Assembly: GCA_022843305.1 (NCBI GenBank)
Contig: JALHNX010000006.1
Span: 1 to 62,741 of the forward strand
DNA from: Pyrinomonadaceae bacterium
GTDB taxonomy: Bacteria > Acidobacteriota > Blastocatellia > Pyrinomonadales > Pyrinomonadaceae
Reading direction: 5' to 3'
DNA length: 62,741 bases
The notes beneath the pieces were generated by a model, which had not been told where the DNA came from, searched no databases, and saw only the letters and a list, made by a program, of their open reading frames with translations. The position numbers were made by a program, and so were the translations under genes. Positions 1-7,432 of the stretch are shown here, piece after piece (positions within the stretch are counted from its first letter, which is position 1; every line of letters begins with the position of its first letter).

Positions 1-42
1 TACCAAGTTGCATTGAAAGGAGAGTTCAGGTAAAACAGTGTC

Positions 43-1091
43 ATGGCACAGCCAATTACACTGAAACCGCATTTGACAACCGAAGAATTGAAAAAGCGTT
101 ATCACTCTTGCCAAAAAGCGCAGGAGAAGACGCGCTGGCATGCCTTGTATTTGATTAGCAAAGGAGTCGTGGCGGCAGAAGCGGCGCGGCGAGTTGGACG
201 TGCCAGTTCGTGGATCACAAATTTGGCGCGTCGCTACAACGAACGAGGTGCTGACGCAGTGGAGCGGCAGACGAGCGAGAAGGTGAGTCATCTCTCGAGC
301 GTTGACGAGCAATTAGGTCAACAATTGGCAGAGGCATTGGAAGGCGCGGCGCCGGACGGCGGACTGTGGACGGGAGTGAAAGTCGCCGCCTGGATCGCCG
401 CGCGAACCGGCACCCAGGTGCATCGCGTGACGGGGTGGCGGCAGATCGAGCGACTCGGTTTTAGCTTGCAAACGCCGCGACCGCAAAACAAGCGGCGGGC
501 AAGTGACGAGAAGCAAGCCGAGTTTAAAAAAACTTAAAACAGGAAGTCTCACGCCTGACAGAGCAGAATCCGGAAGAAAAAGTCGAGTTGTGGTGTGAAG
601 ACGAAGCGCGTTTTGGCTTACAGCCGATCTTGAGGCGCGTGTATGCCCGCAAGGGGGAAAGACCGACAGCGGAAGTCTCGATCAAATACGAATGGTTCTG
701 GCTGTATGCGGCAGTGCATCCTGCTTCGGGCAGAGTCTTCTGGCTTATTTTGCCGCGACTTGACACGAAATGTGTCGAGATATTTCTTGAGGAATTTGCC
801 AAAGAGTTTGCCGGCGAAGGCAAGCGCATCGTGCTGGTATGGGATGGCGCGCCGGCGCATCGGGCAAAGCAATTGAAAGTTCCTGACACAATAATTCTGA
901 TCCAAACCCCGGCTTATACGCCGGAGTTGAATCCGAGCGAAAGAGTCTGGACATTGGTCAAAGAAGGCGTCGCTAATAAATCAAGCGAGACGCTCGGTGA
1001 GTTAGAGGAAAAGGTTTGTTCTCGATGTCAAAAGATCAGCCGCGAGGAGATTGCGGCGCGAACCAACTATCATTGGTGGGAGAGTCAATAA
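43..1091 (+). CDS. IS630-family transposase, produced by -1 frameshift (orfA 43-537, orfB continuing to 1091)
   Basis: This is a DDE transposase that moves the surrounding element by cut-and-paste at TA sites. OrfA (164 codons) carries the N-terminal helix-turn-helix region that binds the inverted repeats (AARRVGRASSWITNLARRYN near residues 47-66). OrfB carries the catalytic core: the first aspartate in WCEDEAR, the second in VLVWDGAPAHR, and the glutamate in LNPSERVW, with about 31 residues between the second D and the E. The frames join at the A7 run 526-532. After a -1 slip the reading continues KK-NLKQEVSRL through to the TAA at 1089-1091, giving about 349 residues, normal for the family. 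OrfB has no strong start of its own (a TTG at 588), which supports production only as a fusion. No other inactivating change is seen, so it may be functional. Confidence 0.88.
526..533 (+). other. Slippery A7 heptamer, predicted -1 programmed frameshift site
   Basis: A run of seven A bases followed by C lies eight bases before the orfA stop, placed so that two AAA codons are read before the stop at 535-537. A -1 slip moves into the orfB frame, which is open from 528 onward and joins the DDE domain. A -1 shift upstream of the run would hit a TAA at 525-527, so the slip point is tightly constrained. Similar A-run slippage is known in several IS families. Confidence 0.75.
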
Positions 1092-1120
1092 GCCCCTCTG
1101 TTTTTAGTGCATCTTGGTAT

Positions 1121-1153
1121 AAGGACGCGAAAACCGTAAGTTTTCGCGTCCTT
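1121..1153 (-). terminator. Intrinsic terminator hairpin of the 1181-1975 gene
   Basis: A perfect 13-base stem (AAGGACGCGAAAA with TTTTCGCGTCCTT) has a 7-base loop and T-rich flanks. It lies downstream of the minus-strand gene and abuts the right end of the IS element. Confidence 0.75.
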
Positions 1154-1180
1154 ATTCTTTTATGATTCGCTATTTGATCC

Positions 1181-1975
1181 TTATTCGCCAACCGAAACCG
1201 TAAAACGCGCTTCGGGTACGACTGTTTGCAGGTCATAAGTGTCAATCGTCAGATCTGAAACGCGCTGTCCGTTGATTTTTGTCACGATGCGGAAAGGCAG
1301 CATCATACAACTTGCCTTGCGGTAATCGCTGCGTTCTTCTTCGACCAGCACTTTGCCGTTGTAGTAGGAAACGACCTTACTGATCAGAAACGTTCTTCGA
1401 TCAATCCAGTAGCGCAGTGAATCGGTCGAATTGAATTTTACTTCGACCACATAATTATTGTCCTGATTTTTGAGACGATCGGTTTTAAGCTGTCCCTCAA
1501 TCGCTTTGTTGAGGGTGCCGAAACCCATCAATCCCCAATGCCGAGAAGCCGCCGCTTCGCTGACGCGAAACTCGTTGCCCATATACATTCCGCCGCCCGA
1601 GCTTCCCGTATAGACCAGAAACGTTTGTCCGATCGTCGGTCCGGTCGGGACGACATCAAGCCGGCGACGCGAATTCTTATCTTGGTAATCGGTCATCCCG
1701 AACTTGACCTCGACGGTTGATGCCGCGCCGCCGGTGCCGAGACCCGCTCCGACAATCGGCGCGACATTGACAAATCCCGTGGATTTAGCCGTTAAAAACT
1801 GTAATCCGCTGTATTCTTCGCCGCCCATTGCGACCCGGGCGACGGCAAGCATCTCGCGTCCGTCAAAGTCCTGCTGCGCCGAGGCGGTGCGCGCGGCGAA
1901 CGAAATAATTCCAATCACCAAAATACCGCACACTGCCGTCAAGATGTTTTTATTATTCTTATAGAATCGAAACAT
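1181..1975 (-). CDS. Secreted protein, possibly LolA/outer-membrane lipoprotein-sorting-like fold
   Basis: The 264-residue product begins with a basic N-terminus, a hydrophobic stretch and a likely signal-peptidase site after TASAQQ, so it is exported. The ATG at 1975 is preferred because GGAGG lies 11 bases upstream; a TTG six codons earlier would place that GGAGG inside the gene. The mature part has alternating beta-rich segments (for example FLVYTGSSGGGMYMGN, RYWIDRRTFLISKVVSYYNGKVLVEEE, YDLQTVVPEARFTV). The pattern of substrate description, 'RTFLISK' and a closing 'P-F-R-I' segment resembles LolA-like or lipoprotein-sorting proteins common in acidobacteria. The fold call is an inference; no catalytic motif is seen. 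It is monocistronic, with its own terminator at 1121-1153. Confidence 0.6.
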   Translation of the reverse strand: MFRFYKNNKNILTAVCGILVIGIISFAARTASAQQDFDGREMLAVARVAMGGEEYSGLQFLTAKSTGFVNVAPIVGAGLGTGGAASTVEVKFGMTDYQDKNSRRRLDVVPTGPTIGQTFLVYTGSSGGGMYMGNEFRVSEAAASRHWGLMGFGTLNKAIEGQLKTDRLKNQDNNYVVEVKFNSTDSLRYWIDRRTFLISKVVSYYNGKVLVEEERSDYRKASCMMLPFRIVTKINGQRVSDLTIDTYDLQTVVPEARFTVSVGE

Positions 1976-2200
1976 TCTGTAAATTTCCTCCAAAAATAGT
2001 TGTTTGTAAATTTATGCCAAAGGATATTTTGAGCAACGATAAACGATAGCCTTTGTAAATGCAAGCCAGGTTTTAATAATTTAAAAAACCGCGAACCCGC
2101 CGAAATCGCCGTCACGGTCGCCTAATTAAAAGCCGTTTGCTCATCCGTTACAGGACGCGCCGACATCCAGACTTTTGCCGGAAACGTTTTTGATTTTTGT

Positions 2201-2467
2201 TTAATAAGGCGCTTCGACGGCTTCGCGGTTCGCCGTATAGCTGTCGGTCAGCGAATAATGCGTGTCGGTGTTGCGGTGAAAGGTGATGTTCGGAAATTCG
2301 CTTTGATAATCTTTGCCGAACGGAAATTTGAGGCTGACAACAATATCAACTTCCGACCAACCGCCGATTTGGATTTCGGCGATTTTGTTGCCCGAGCCGA
2401 GTTCCGAGCGCAAGATCGCGTCGAGCGGTTCGTGTAAAACAGTCAGTTCGGTCGGATTGGAATTCAT
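2201..2467 (-). CDS. Small hypothetical protein, partner of the SUKH-type gene
   Basis: This 88-residue product is acidic, has no signal peptide and is not a family I recognise. Its ATG overlaps the stop of the upstream SMI1/KNR4-like gene by four bases (ATGA at 2464-2467), which indicates translational coupling and a shared job. It contains an amphipathic N-terminus (ELTVLHEPLDAILRSEL) followed by a beta-rich segment ending FPNITFHRNTDTHYSL. Small acidic proteins coupled to SUKH genes are often immunity proteins, but no toxin gene is adjacent. The gene-free stretch 1994-2200 downstream holds nothing I can identify. Confidence 0.6.
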   Translation of the reverse strand: MNSNPTELTVLHEPLDAILRSELGSGNKIAEIQIGGWSEVDIVVSLKFPFGKDYQSEFPNITFHRNTDTHYSLTDSYTANREAVEAPY

Positions 2468-2877
2468 TCGCCGTCAATCCAGACTTCTTTTATCCAGACC
2501 GCCAGATTATCCCATTTTTCGCTTGCCGTGCCGTCGGGCGTCCAGAATTCGACTTCGCCTTTCTTGTTCAGGCAGTAAAAATCGCCGTTGTCTTCGCAAA
2601 TCGGCAACAAGGTCAGCGGCAGTTCCATTTCGTCCCATGCGTATTCGGCAATTTCGACCAGATTGAGATAACCGCAGTCGGCGGCAACCATCGCGGGTTC
2701 GAGCGCGCCGACCACGACATCGCTCGCTTCGAGCAGAAAGCGGCGATAATCTTCGTGAAATCTGATGTTCAGACGTTTTTCCGCCGCCGTAACTTCCGCT
2801 TCGGTCGGCAGACGAAACGGTTTCGGGACAGGTTCGTTCAATTCGCGTAATTCGACAATTACTTCCGATAAATTCAT
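2464..2877 (-). CDS. SMI1/KNR4 (SUKH) family protein
   Basis: The 137-residue product has the SUKH layout: an N-terminal segment with the typical phrase PTEAEVTAAEKRLNIRFHEDYRRFLLEAS (about residues 24-52), then a middle strand region with GYLNLVEIAEYAWDEM, and a C-terminal 'ICEDNGDFYCLNKKGEVEFW' block (about residues 92-111) like the conserved 'dg.gd.y.ld' of the family. SUKH proteins are best known as immunity factors against polymorphic or contact-dependent toxins; some have other binding roles. Here there is no toxin, only the coupled 88-residue partner, so it is an orphan immunity-like pair. It is cytoplasmic (no signal peptide). Confidence 0.8.
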   Translation of the reverse strand: MNLSEVIVELRELNEPVPKPFRLPTEAEVTAAEKRLNIRFHEDYRRFLLEASDVVVGALEPAMVAADCGYLNLVEIAEYAWDEMELPLTLLPICEDNGDFYCLNKKGEVEFWTPDGTASEKWDNLAVWIKEVWIDGE

Positions 2878-2995
2878 ACAAAAACTAAAATTTTATTGAT
2901 AAGGATCAGGAGACTAATTTTTACCTCAAAACTTTTATAATCGAAATCGGCGATTTTAGCAATAAAAATTTTTCCGAACTCCGCAAATTAAATGA

Positions 2996-3031
2996 AAAAG
3001 ACACGGAATTTTAAGTTATTCCGCGTCTTTT
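2996..3031 (-). terminator. Terminator hairpin of the 3053-3805 gene
   Basis: AAAAGACACGGAAT pairs with ATTCCGCGTCTTTT (one mismatch) around an 8-base loop and is followed on the minus strand by T residues. It lies 22 bases after the stop of the minus-strand gene. Confidence 0.7.
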
Positions 3032-3052
3032 CGTGTTTGTTCAGGGTTAAGT

Positions 3053-3805
3053 TTATTCGCCCAAGAGTCTTTTGGAAACGGGCATTTCGGCTAATTCGTC
3101 CAGATTGAGGCGCGTCATTCCACCCGCATCGGAAAAGGCGGTCATCGAGGCGCGTTCCTGTTCGCGCATCCGGAAAAATACCAGACCGACGCAGATGCCC
3201 GTCACAACCGCAACGCCCATTCCGCCAACAATAATAAAAGACGTCGAAAGAAAAATGTCGGCGGCGCGGATGGCGAAAAACCGTTCGGCTTTTTGTTGGT
3301 AAAAAGGGTCTTCGCCGAGCCACTGGACGGTTTTTTCATATTTGACCTGATCGAGTAACGCGTTTGCCGCCGCTTCGTTGGTTACATCGAAAACAAAAGC
3401 GTTATAGTTTCCGATGCGCCGGTAAAGCGTCAGCGGATTTTGCGGGATTTCAGCAAGTCTTTGTTTGAATAAATTATCGGCTTCAATCGAAGCCTGCGGG
3501 GTCGTGTATTCGATGATCAAAAGCTTTCCCGCATCATACGGCGCGGTCACGGCTTCCGTCCCGCCTGCAAAATAGATCAGATCAAGAATCGGACGTGCGC
3601 TGAGCGCGTCGCGCAAATCGTTGACGTTGTTCGTATGCACTGCACGGTTTCGTGCATTTTCCCAATCGGGCAGATGTTTAATTAAAACCGGAACGCCGTC
3701 TTCTTCGGAAACTTCCTGACTCTTAAACTGCGCAAATGCGCCACTGACTGCCAAAAGTAGCAAACAAACTAAACTTAAAACTTTTGCAAATAGAGATTTT
3801 CGCAT
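3053..3805 (-). CDS. Secreted, C-terminally membrane-anchored hypothetical protein
   Basis: The product is 250 residues. The ATG at 3805 is chosen because it begins a clean signal peptide (MRKSLFAKVLSL ... SGAFAQ) and has GGAG about 9 bases upstream; the open frame extends 39 codons further without any such signal. The mature domain (about residues 25-180) has no enzyme motif that I recognise. It includes DLIYFAGGTEAV and a stretch with LLIIEYTTPQASIEADN, which resembles acidobacterial periplasmic proteins of unknown function. A single transmembrane helix (about residues 190-215, with SFIIVGGMGVAVVTGICVGL) is followed by a short basic cytoplasmic tail. It is monocistronic with its own terminator. 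Confidence 0.6.
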   Translation of the reverse strand: MRKSLFAKVLSLVCLLLLAVSGAFAQFKSQEVSEEDGVPVLIKHLPDWENARNRAVHTNNVNDLRDALSARPILDLIYFAGGTEAVTAPYDAGKLLIIEYTTPQASIEADNLFKQRLAEIPQNPLTLYRRIGNYNAFVFDVTNEAAANALLDQVKYEKTVQWLGEDPFYQQKAERFFAIRAADIFLSTSFIIVGGMGVAVVTGICVGLVFFRMREQERASMTAFSDAGGMTRLNLDELAEMPVSKRLLGE

Positions 3806-4112
3806 TAACTTTACTTCTCCGCGTGGGAATTTATCCGAACTTTTCTGGAATAACAATAATAGCATTTTTGAAAATTCGCGGGCAATTTGTTTCCCTTTTA
3901 ACCGCGAAAAAATATATACCAAACCGTATGTTTAATGTATTAATTACTACACGCGATAATGGCGAAACTAAAGTTTGATGCTTGTCGAATATAATAATAT
4001 GCCCGGCAAATGCAACAAAATGGGGCTTCGGGCGTGTGAATTGTAATGTTCCGATACAAAAATCGGTTATGGCACACTAATTGATTGTTTAGAGCAAGGG
4101 GGAATAAGAATT

Positions 4113-4790
4113 ATGACAACAACTGAAACATTAAATTTACCGGTTTGGCAAGGTTTGGTGACGGCTGATGTCGCAGATACTGAGACGGTCGAAACGGGAA
4201 AATTGGAAAAGGTAAGTAAGGTAAGCGATTTTGATCTGGCGCAAGCGGCAGCAAAAGGAGATATGTTTTCTTTCGAGGAATTATATCAGCGTCATCATCG
4301 CCGGGTATATTCAATCTGTTTGCGAATGCTGCAAAACGCTTCGGAAGCAGAAGACTTAACGCAGGATGTTTTCATCCAGCTTTATCGCAAGATCGGCAGT
4401 TTTCGCGGCGATTCGGCTTTCACAACGTGGCTGCACCGGATGACGGTTAATCAGGTTCTGATGCATTTTCGCAAACGCAACGTGAAGTTTGAAAAAACGA
4501 CGGAAGAAGGCGAAACGCCGGTGCAAATCGTCGGCGGCACGGAAAATCCGAATAAAATGCCGATTGTTGACAAGATTGCGCTTGAAAACGCGATCGAACA
4601 GCTTCCGACGGGTTACAAGAACGTCTTCGTTCTGCACGATGTCGAAGGCTACGAACACGAAGAAGTCGCCAGAATTCTCGGCTGTTCGGTCGGAACTTCG
4701 AAATCGCAATTGCACAAAGCGCGTTTGAAACTGCGTAAACTTCTACAGAAAAAAGCCAATCCGCGTCTGGTCGGAATGTGGCGCAACTAA
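4113..4790 (+). CDS. ECF-type RNA polymerase sigma factor (sigma-70 family)
   Basis: The 225-residue protein contains sigma region 2 (about residues 48-118: [20 protein letters not shown], then the [10 protein letters not shown] motif and [12 protein letters not shown]) and region 4 (about 160-215: [20 protein letters not shown], then the helix-turn-helix [20 protein letters not shown]). It lacks regions 1 and 3, as expected for extracytoplasmic-function factors. It has an unusually long N-terminal extension (about 40 residues) before region 2. A strong AGGGGG lies 12 bases before the ATG. No anti-sigma gene follows: a terminator comes directly after the stop, and the next gene is on the other strand. 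Its regulator must therefore be elsewhere, or it is controlled at the level of synthesis. Confidence 0.92.
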   Translation: MTTTETLNLPVWQGLVTADVADTETVETGKLEKVSKVSDFDLAQAAAKGDMFSFEELYQRHHRRVYSICLRMLQNASEAEDLTQDVFIQLYRKIGSFRGDSAFTTWLHRMTVNQVLMHFRKRNVKFEKTTEEGETPVQIVGGTENPNKMPIVDKIALENAIEQLPTGYKNVFVLHDVEGYEHEEVARILGCSVGTSKSQLHKARLKLRKLLQKKANPRLVGMWRN

Positions 4791-4814
4791 AATAAATTCG
4801 TTTTTATAAATTCA

Positions 4815-4843
4815 AAAGGCTTCTCTTTCGAGAAGTCTTTTTC
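4815..4843. terminator. Bidirectional terminator between convergent genes
   Basis: AAAGGCTTCTC and GAGAAGTCTTT form a stem (one mismatch) around TTTC, with A-rich and T-rich flanks on either side. It ends at the stop of the minus-strand gene and so can serve both that gene and the sigma factor. Confidence 0.75.
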
Positions 4844-5364
4844 TATTTCACTTTTTCGAGCTTCATTTCGAAAAACTTTACCCAAGTTTTTCCGTCTTTT
4901 GAAAATTCGCCGATTTCAAGCCATGTATTGTTTGCCGTTTTAATCGTGTAGCGAATCGTTCCCATCGGAATTTGAAAGCCCCACTCAAAGCCGTCGGAAA
5001 TCAACTTAAAATCGTGTTCGCCGCTCATTCCGGTTGCCAGATATGTCCGAAAACGATATTTCGAATCTTTTGTGTTGAAATCTAAAACCGCTAAGGTTTC
5101 GTGAATAACTTTGCCTTCGGGGTTTGTAAATCTGCCCTCAACAAGTATTGCCAAACCGTCCAGCTTTCGCTGAACCGTTTCCGTTCCGGTAAAAGTTTCG
5201 CGTTTCGCGCCCTGCTGAATCCAGCCTGAGCCTTTCCATTGCCCGATCATACTTTCGAGCTTTTTAACCTCGGCGCGCTGTAATTCACCATTACTTTCTT
5301 GTGCCGAAACGCCGATAAAACCTGTCAATAAAACAAACGCCGCGAATAAAATTTTTCTTTTCAT
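4843..5364 (-). CDS. Secreted DUF1579-like / lipocalin-type protein
   Basis: The 173-residue product starts with a signal peptide (MKRKILFAAFVLLTGFIGVSAQ, cut near residue 21). The mature part begins with the phrase KKLESMIGQWKGSGWIQQG, typical of small beta-barrel proteins that measure about 150 residues (DUF1579 and related heme- or lipid-binding lipocalin-like families). It continues through alternating strands (TETVQRKLDGLAILVEGRFT, VLDFNTKDSKYRFRTYL) to a final strand with WVKFFEMKLEKV. No cofactor-binding residue can be assigned. It lies 83 bases after the AraC gene on the same strand and may be the distal gene of that operon. Confidence 0.65.
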   Translation of the reverse strand: MKRKILFAAFVLLTGFIGVSAQESNGELQRAEVKKLESMIGQWKGSGWIQQGAKRETFTGTETVQRKLDGLAILVEGRFTNPEGKVIHETLAVLDFNTKDSKYRFRTYLATGMSGEHDFKLISDGFEWGFQIPMGTIRYTIKTANNTWLEIGEFSKDGKTWVKFFEMKLEKVK

Positions 5365-5447
5365 AGTTCTCTGTTAAATAAAATCTTGCGGCAATTATGA
5401 GCGAAAATTCATTCAGCGTCTTGTAGATTTGCGACATCTTCGGAAAA

Positions 5448-6248
5448 TTATTTGACCAATTTTCCGTGTTTGATTTGACTGACTTTTTCGGCAAAAGAAT
5501 TCGGCGAGCGTTTCGTTACGGAAACAAATTCGTGCGTTAGGTGCGACTGATCGGCAAAACCCATTTCGGCGGCGCGGTCTGCCCAATTTATTTCGGTATT
5601 TTCGACCAGAGCGACCGCCGTCGCGCGAAGCCGCCGCGTCCGCGCAAATTGTTTGGGCGTGAGTCCCGAAACCGCTTTGAAACGTCTTTCAAATTGACGC
5701 ATACTTAAATTCAACTCTTTGGCAAGCTCCGCAATTTTTATTTCGCCGCTGCTTTCTTCAATGATTTTCAAGGCTTGCGCAACTTTTTCATCAGAAAAAC
5801 TTTGTCCGAAATTTAGTTTTCCAAGATGAGTTTGATAATCGCCGACGGCTTCATCGAAAGTTTCGCAAGCGTTTAATTTTTCCAAAAGTCCTTCGGTCAA
5901 ATGCGGAAACTTTTCGGCTTCGGTCATTTTTACGGTTCTGAAATTCGCTGGATTAACACGTAAAACATTCGCGCAAGACGCGGGCGAGATTCGCATTCCC
6001 CAGAAAACATCGCCCGGAAAAACCGTCGTTGTCACCGATTCTAAAAACAAACCGCTGAAGGCAAGCCGCCGAAGATTAAATTTTTCATTGCGGTGGTAAT
6101 ACAAAGAAATACAGCCGTCAGGGAAAATCTCATGTTCAATCGAGCCGAAATCTTCTTTCGCGGTCATAAATTCCCAGAAGGAAAAAACGAGATGCGAAAC
6201 ATCCGCGGACGGCGCGGCTTCGCGGTATGACATCAACGAAAAATTCAT
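5448..6248 (-). CDS. AraC-family transcriptional regulator
   Basis: The 266-residue regulator has an N-terminal sensing domain (about residues 1-150) beginning MNFSLMSYREAAPSADVSHL and including EIFPDGCISLYYHRN, as in AraC proteins with a DUF6597-type ligand domain. The C-terminal AraC domain (about 160-258) has two helix-turn-helix motifs: IAELAKELNLSMRQFERRFK and WADRAAEMGFADQSHLTHEF, followed by the usual 'SPNSF' turn. It lies 5 bases after the SanA-like gene and so is co-transcribed with it. The ligand is unknown. The neighbours suggest envelope or metabolic control, but nothing in the sequence identifies targets. Confidence 0.85.
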   Translation of the reverse strand: MNFSLMSYREAAPSADVSHLVFSFWEFMTAKEDFGSIEHEIFPDGCISLYYHRNEKFNLRRLAFSGLFLESVTTTVFPGDVFWGMRISPASCANVLRVNPANFRTVKMTEAEKFPHLTEGLLEKLNACETFDEAVGDYQTHLGKLNFGQSFSDEKVAQALKIIEESSGEIKIAELAKELNLSMRQFERRFKAVSGLTPKQFARTRRLRATAVALVENTEINWADRAAEMGFADQSHLTHEFVSVTKRSPNSFAEKVSQIKHGKLVK

Positions 6249-6253
6249 AAATT

Positions 6254-6904
6254 TTATTGCTGAATCGGCTGTTTCTCACCTTTGGCAACCTCAAATGACA
6301 AAATATTTATCTCCGACCACGCGCCGGCGAGCGAGAAAAATTCGCGGAAATTAAAATATCTTTCATTATCATAAATCCGGCGGTTTGCCGTGATGCCGAT
6401 GCTGTCAACGCCCAAATTATTGCACAGATAAAGCGCACGCGGCTGGTGATAATCCTGCGTCACGAGAATCGCTTTTCGGACTTCAAAAATTTCCTTGGCG
6501 CGGTAACACGTGTCAAAGGTGCGTTTACCGTCGTTATCAAGAACAATGTCGCTTTCCGCTACACCGAATTCCATCGCCATTTTTTTCATCGCCGCCGGTT
6601 CGTCGTAATTTTCGCCCGTTTTATCGCCGCTCATCAGAAGTTTTTTGACGCGACCGGCGCGGTAAAGTTCAACACCCGTCAAGACGCGGTCGTAAAGCGT
6701 GTTTGACGGCTTTCCGTCATCAGAAACCCGGGCACCGAAAACGATTCCCACCCGTTTCGGTTCTTCCGCCGGAATTTCGGTCATTGATTTTTGGATTTTT
6801 CCGCCGGTCTCAGAATGAACATATTTATTAATGACGGCGATTGATAAAACGCCGATTAGAGCGATGCCAAGAAGCGAAAGCAAAATGCGTAAAAACCATT
6901 TCAT
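6254..6904 (-). CDS. SanA/YdcF-like DUF218 membrane protein
   Basis: The 216-residue protein has one N-terminal transmembrane helix (about residues 4-26), then a DUF218 domain. Diagnostic parts are VGIVFGARVSDDGKPSNTLYDR (quoted here only as the GARV and DR elements), LLMSGDKTGENYDEPAAMK, the DND..RTFDTCYRA segment and LVTQDYHQPRALYLC. These match the SanA group, which affects envelope barrier function in Enterobacteria (vancomycin exclusion); the exact activity of the family is not settled. The helix would anchor the domain on the periplasmic face. It is sandwiched tightly (6 and 5 base gaps) between a small secreted protein gene and the AraC gene. Confidence 0.85.
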   Translation of the reverse strand: MKWFLRILLSLLGIALIGVLSIAVINKYVHSETGGKIQKSMTEIPAEEPKRVGIVFGARVSDDGKPSNTLYDRVLTGVELYRAGRVKKLLMSGDKTGENYDEPAAMKKMAMEFGVAESDIVLDNDGKRTFDTCYRAKEIFEVRKAILVTQDYHQPRALYLCNNLGVDSIGITANRRIYDNERYFNFREFFSLAGAWSEINILSFEVAKGEKQPIQQ

Positions 6905-6910
6905 ATCAAA

Positions 6911-7414
6911 TTATTGCTTTTCTACTGTTATTGAACCATAATCACTCAGACAAGAATTTATTAAAGCCTGATTGGGTTGGTAATTTACGATTTCCAAAAT
7001 CGTAAATTTATATTTCGGCATTGTATCACCTGAATAAGACGGTTTTATATCGTTATCTTCCAACTTAACTAAAACAACAACTTCTCCGCTAACATCACTT
7101 TTGGCATTTCCCGAATATATTTCATTGATTTTTTCAAACATTTTGCGACGTTTTTCAAAATCAATTCCCTGCGCATTAACTACTTTATCAACTTCGCAGC
7201 AACTTTCGTTGTAAAGAATAAAACTGTGATAACCGCGAATAACCGCTTTTGTTTGAATAACTTTTGATTTATAACTTTCAGGATTTATCATCAAAGCGCA
7301 AAAATCAACTTCGTTTGAATTTTCTACTTTTTTATTCGAGATTTTTTCGCCGTCGCCACAGTTAAAACCGAATAATGAAATCATCAAAAGTAAAATTACG
7401 AAAATCTTTTTCAT
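6911..7414 (-). CDS. Hypothetical exported protein, possible lipoprotein
   Basis: This is a 167-residue product rich in Lys, Asn and Ile, more AT-rich than its neighbours. The N-terminus MKKIFVILLLMISLFGFNCG is a signal sequence ending in a cysteine, but FGFNC is a poor lipobox, so lipid attachment is uncertain. The mature part has paired cysteines (ESCCEVD, residues about 70-76) and a beta-rich segment KYKFTILEIVNYQP. I do not recognise a family. It sits 18 bases after the saccharopine-dehydrogenase-like gene and 6 bases before the SanA-like gene, so it is in that operon. Composition suggests it may have been acquired. Confidence 0.55.
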   Translation of the reverse strand: MKKIFVILLLMISLFGFNCGDGEKISNKKVENSNEVDFCALMINPESYKSKVIQTKAVIRGYHSFILYNESCCEVDKVVNAQGIDFEKRRKMFEKINEIYSGNAKSDVSGEVVVLVKLEDNDIKPSYSGDTMPKYKFTILEIVNYQPNQALINSCLSDYGSITVEKQ

Positions 7415-7432
7415 AATTTTTTAGACACCAAA

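Larger units (their letters stand above)
1..1119 (+). mobile_element. IS630-family insertion sequence, complete
   Basis: Imperfect terminal inverted repeats are visible: CCAAGTTGCA at 3-12 and TGCATCTTGG at 1108-1117 (one mismatch when reverse-complemented). Each is bounded by TA (1-2 and 1118-1119), the target dinucleotide that IS630/Tc1-mariner elements duplicate. The 1.1 kb size and the two overlapping transposase frames are typical of IS630. The right end lies directly against a terminator hairpin (1121-1153), so the insertion sits at the 3' side of the neighbouring minus-strand gene without breaking it. The element starts exactly at the first base of the window, which suggests a contig boundary at a repeat. 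Confidence 0.9.
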
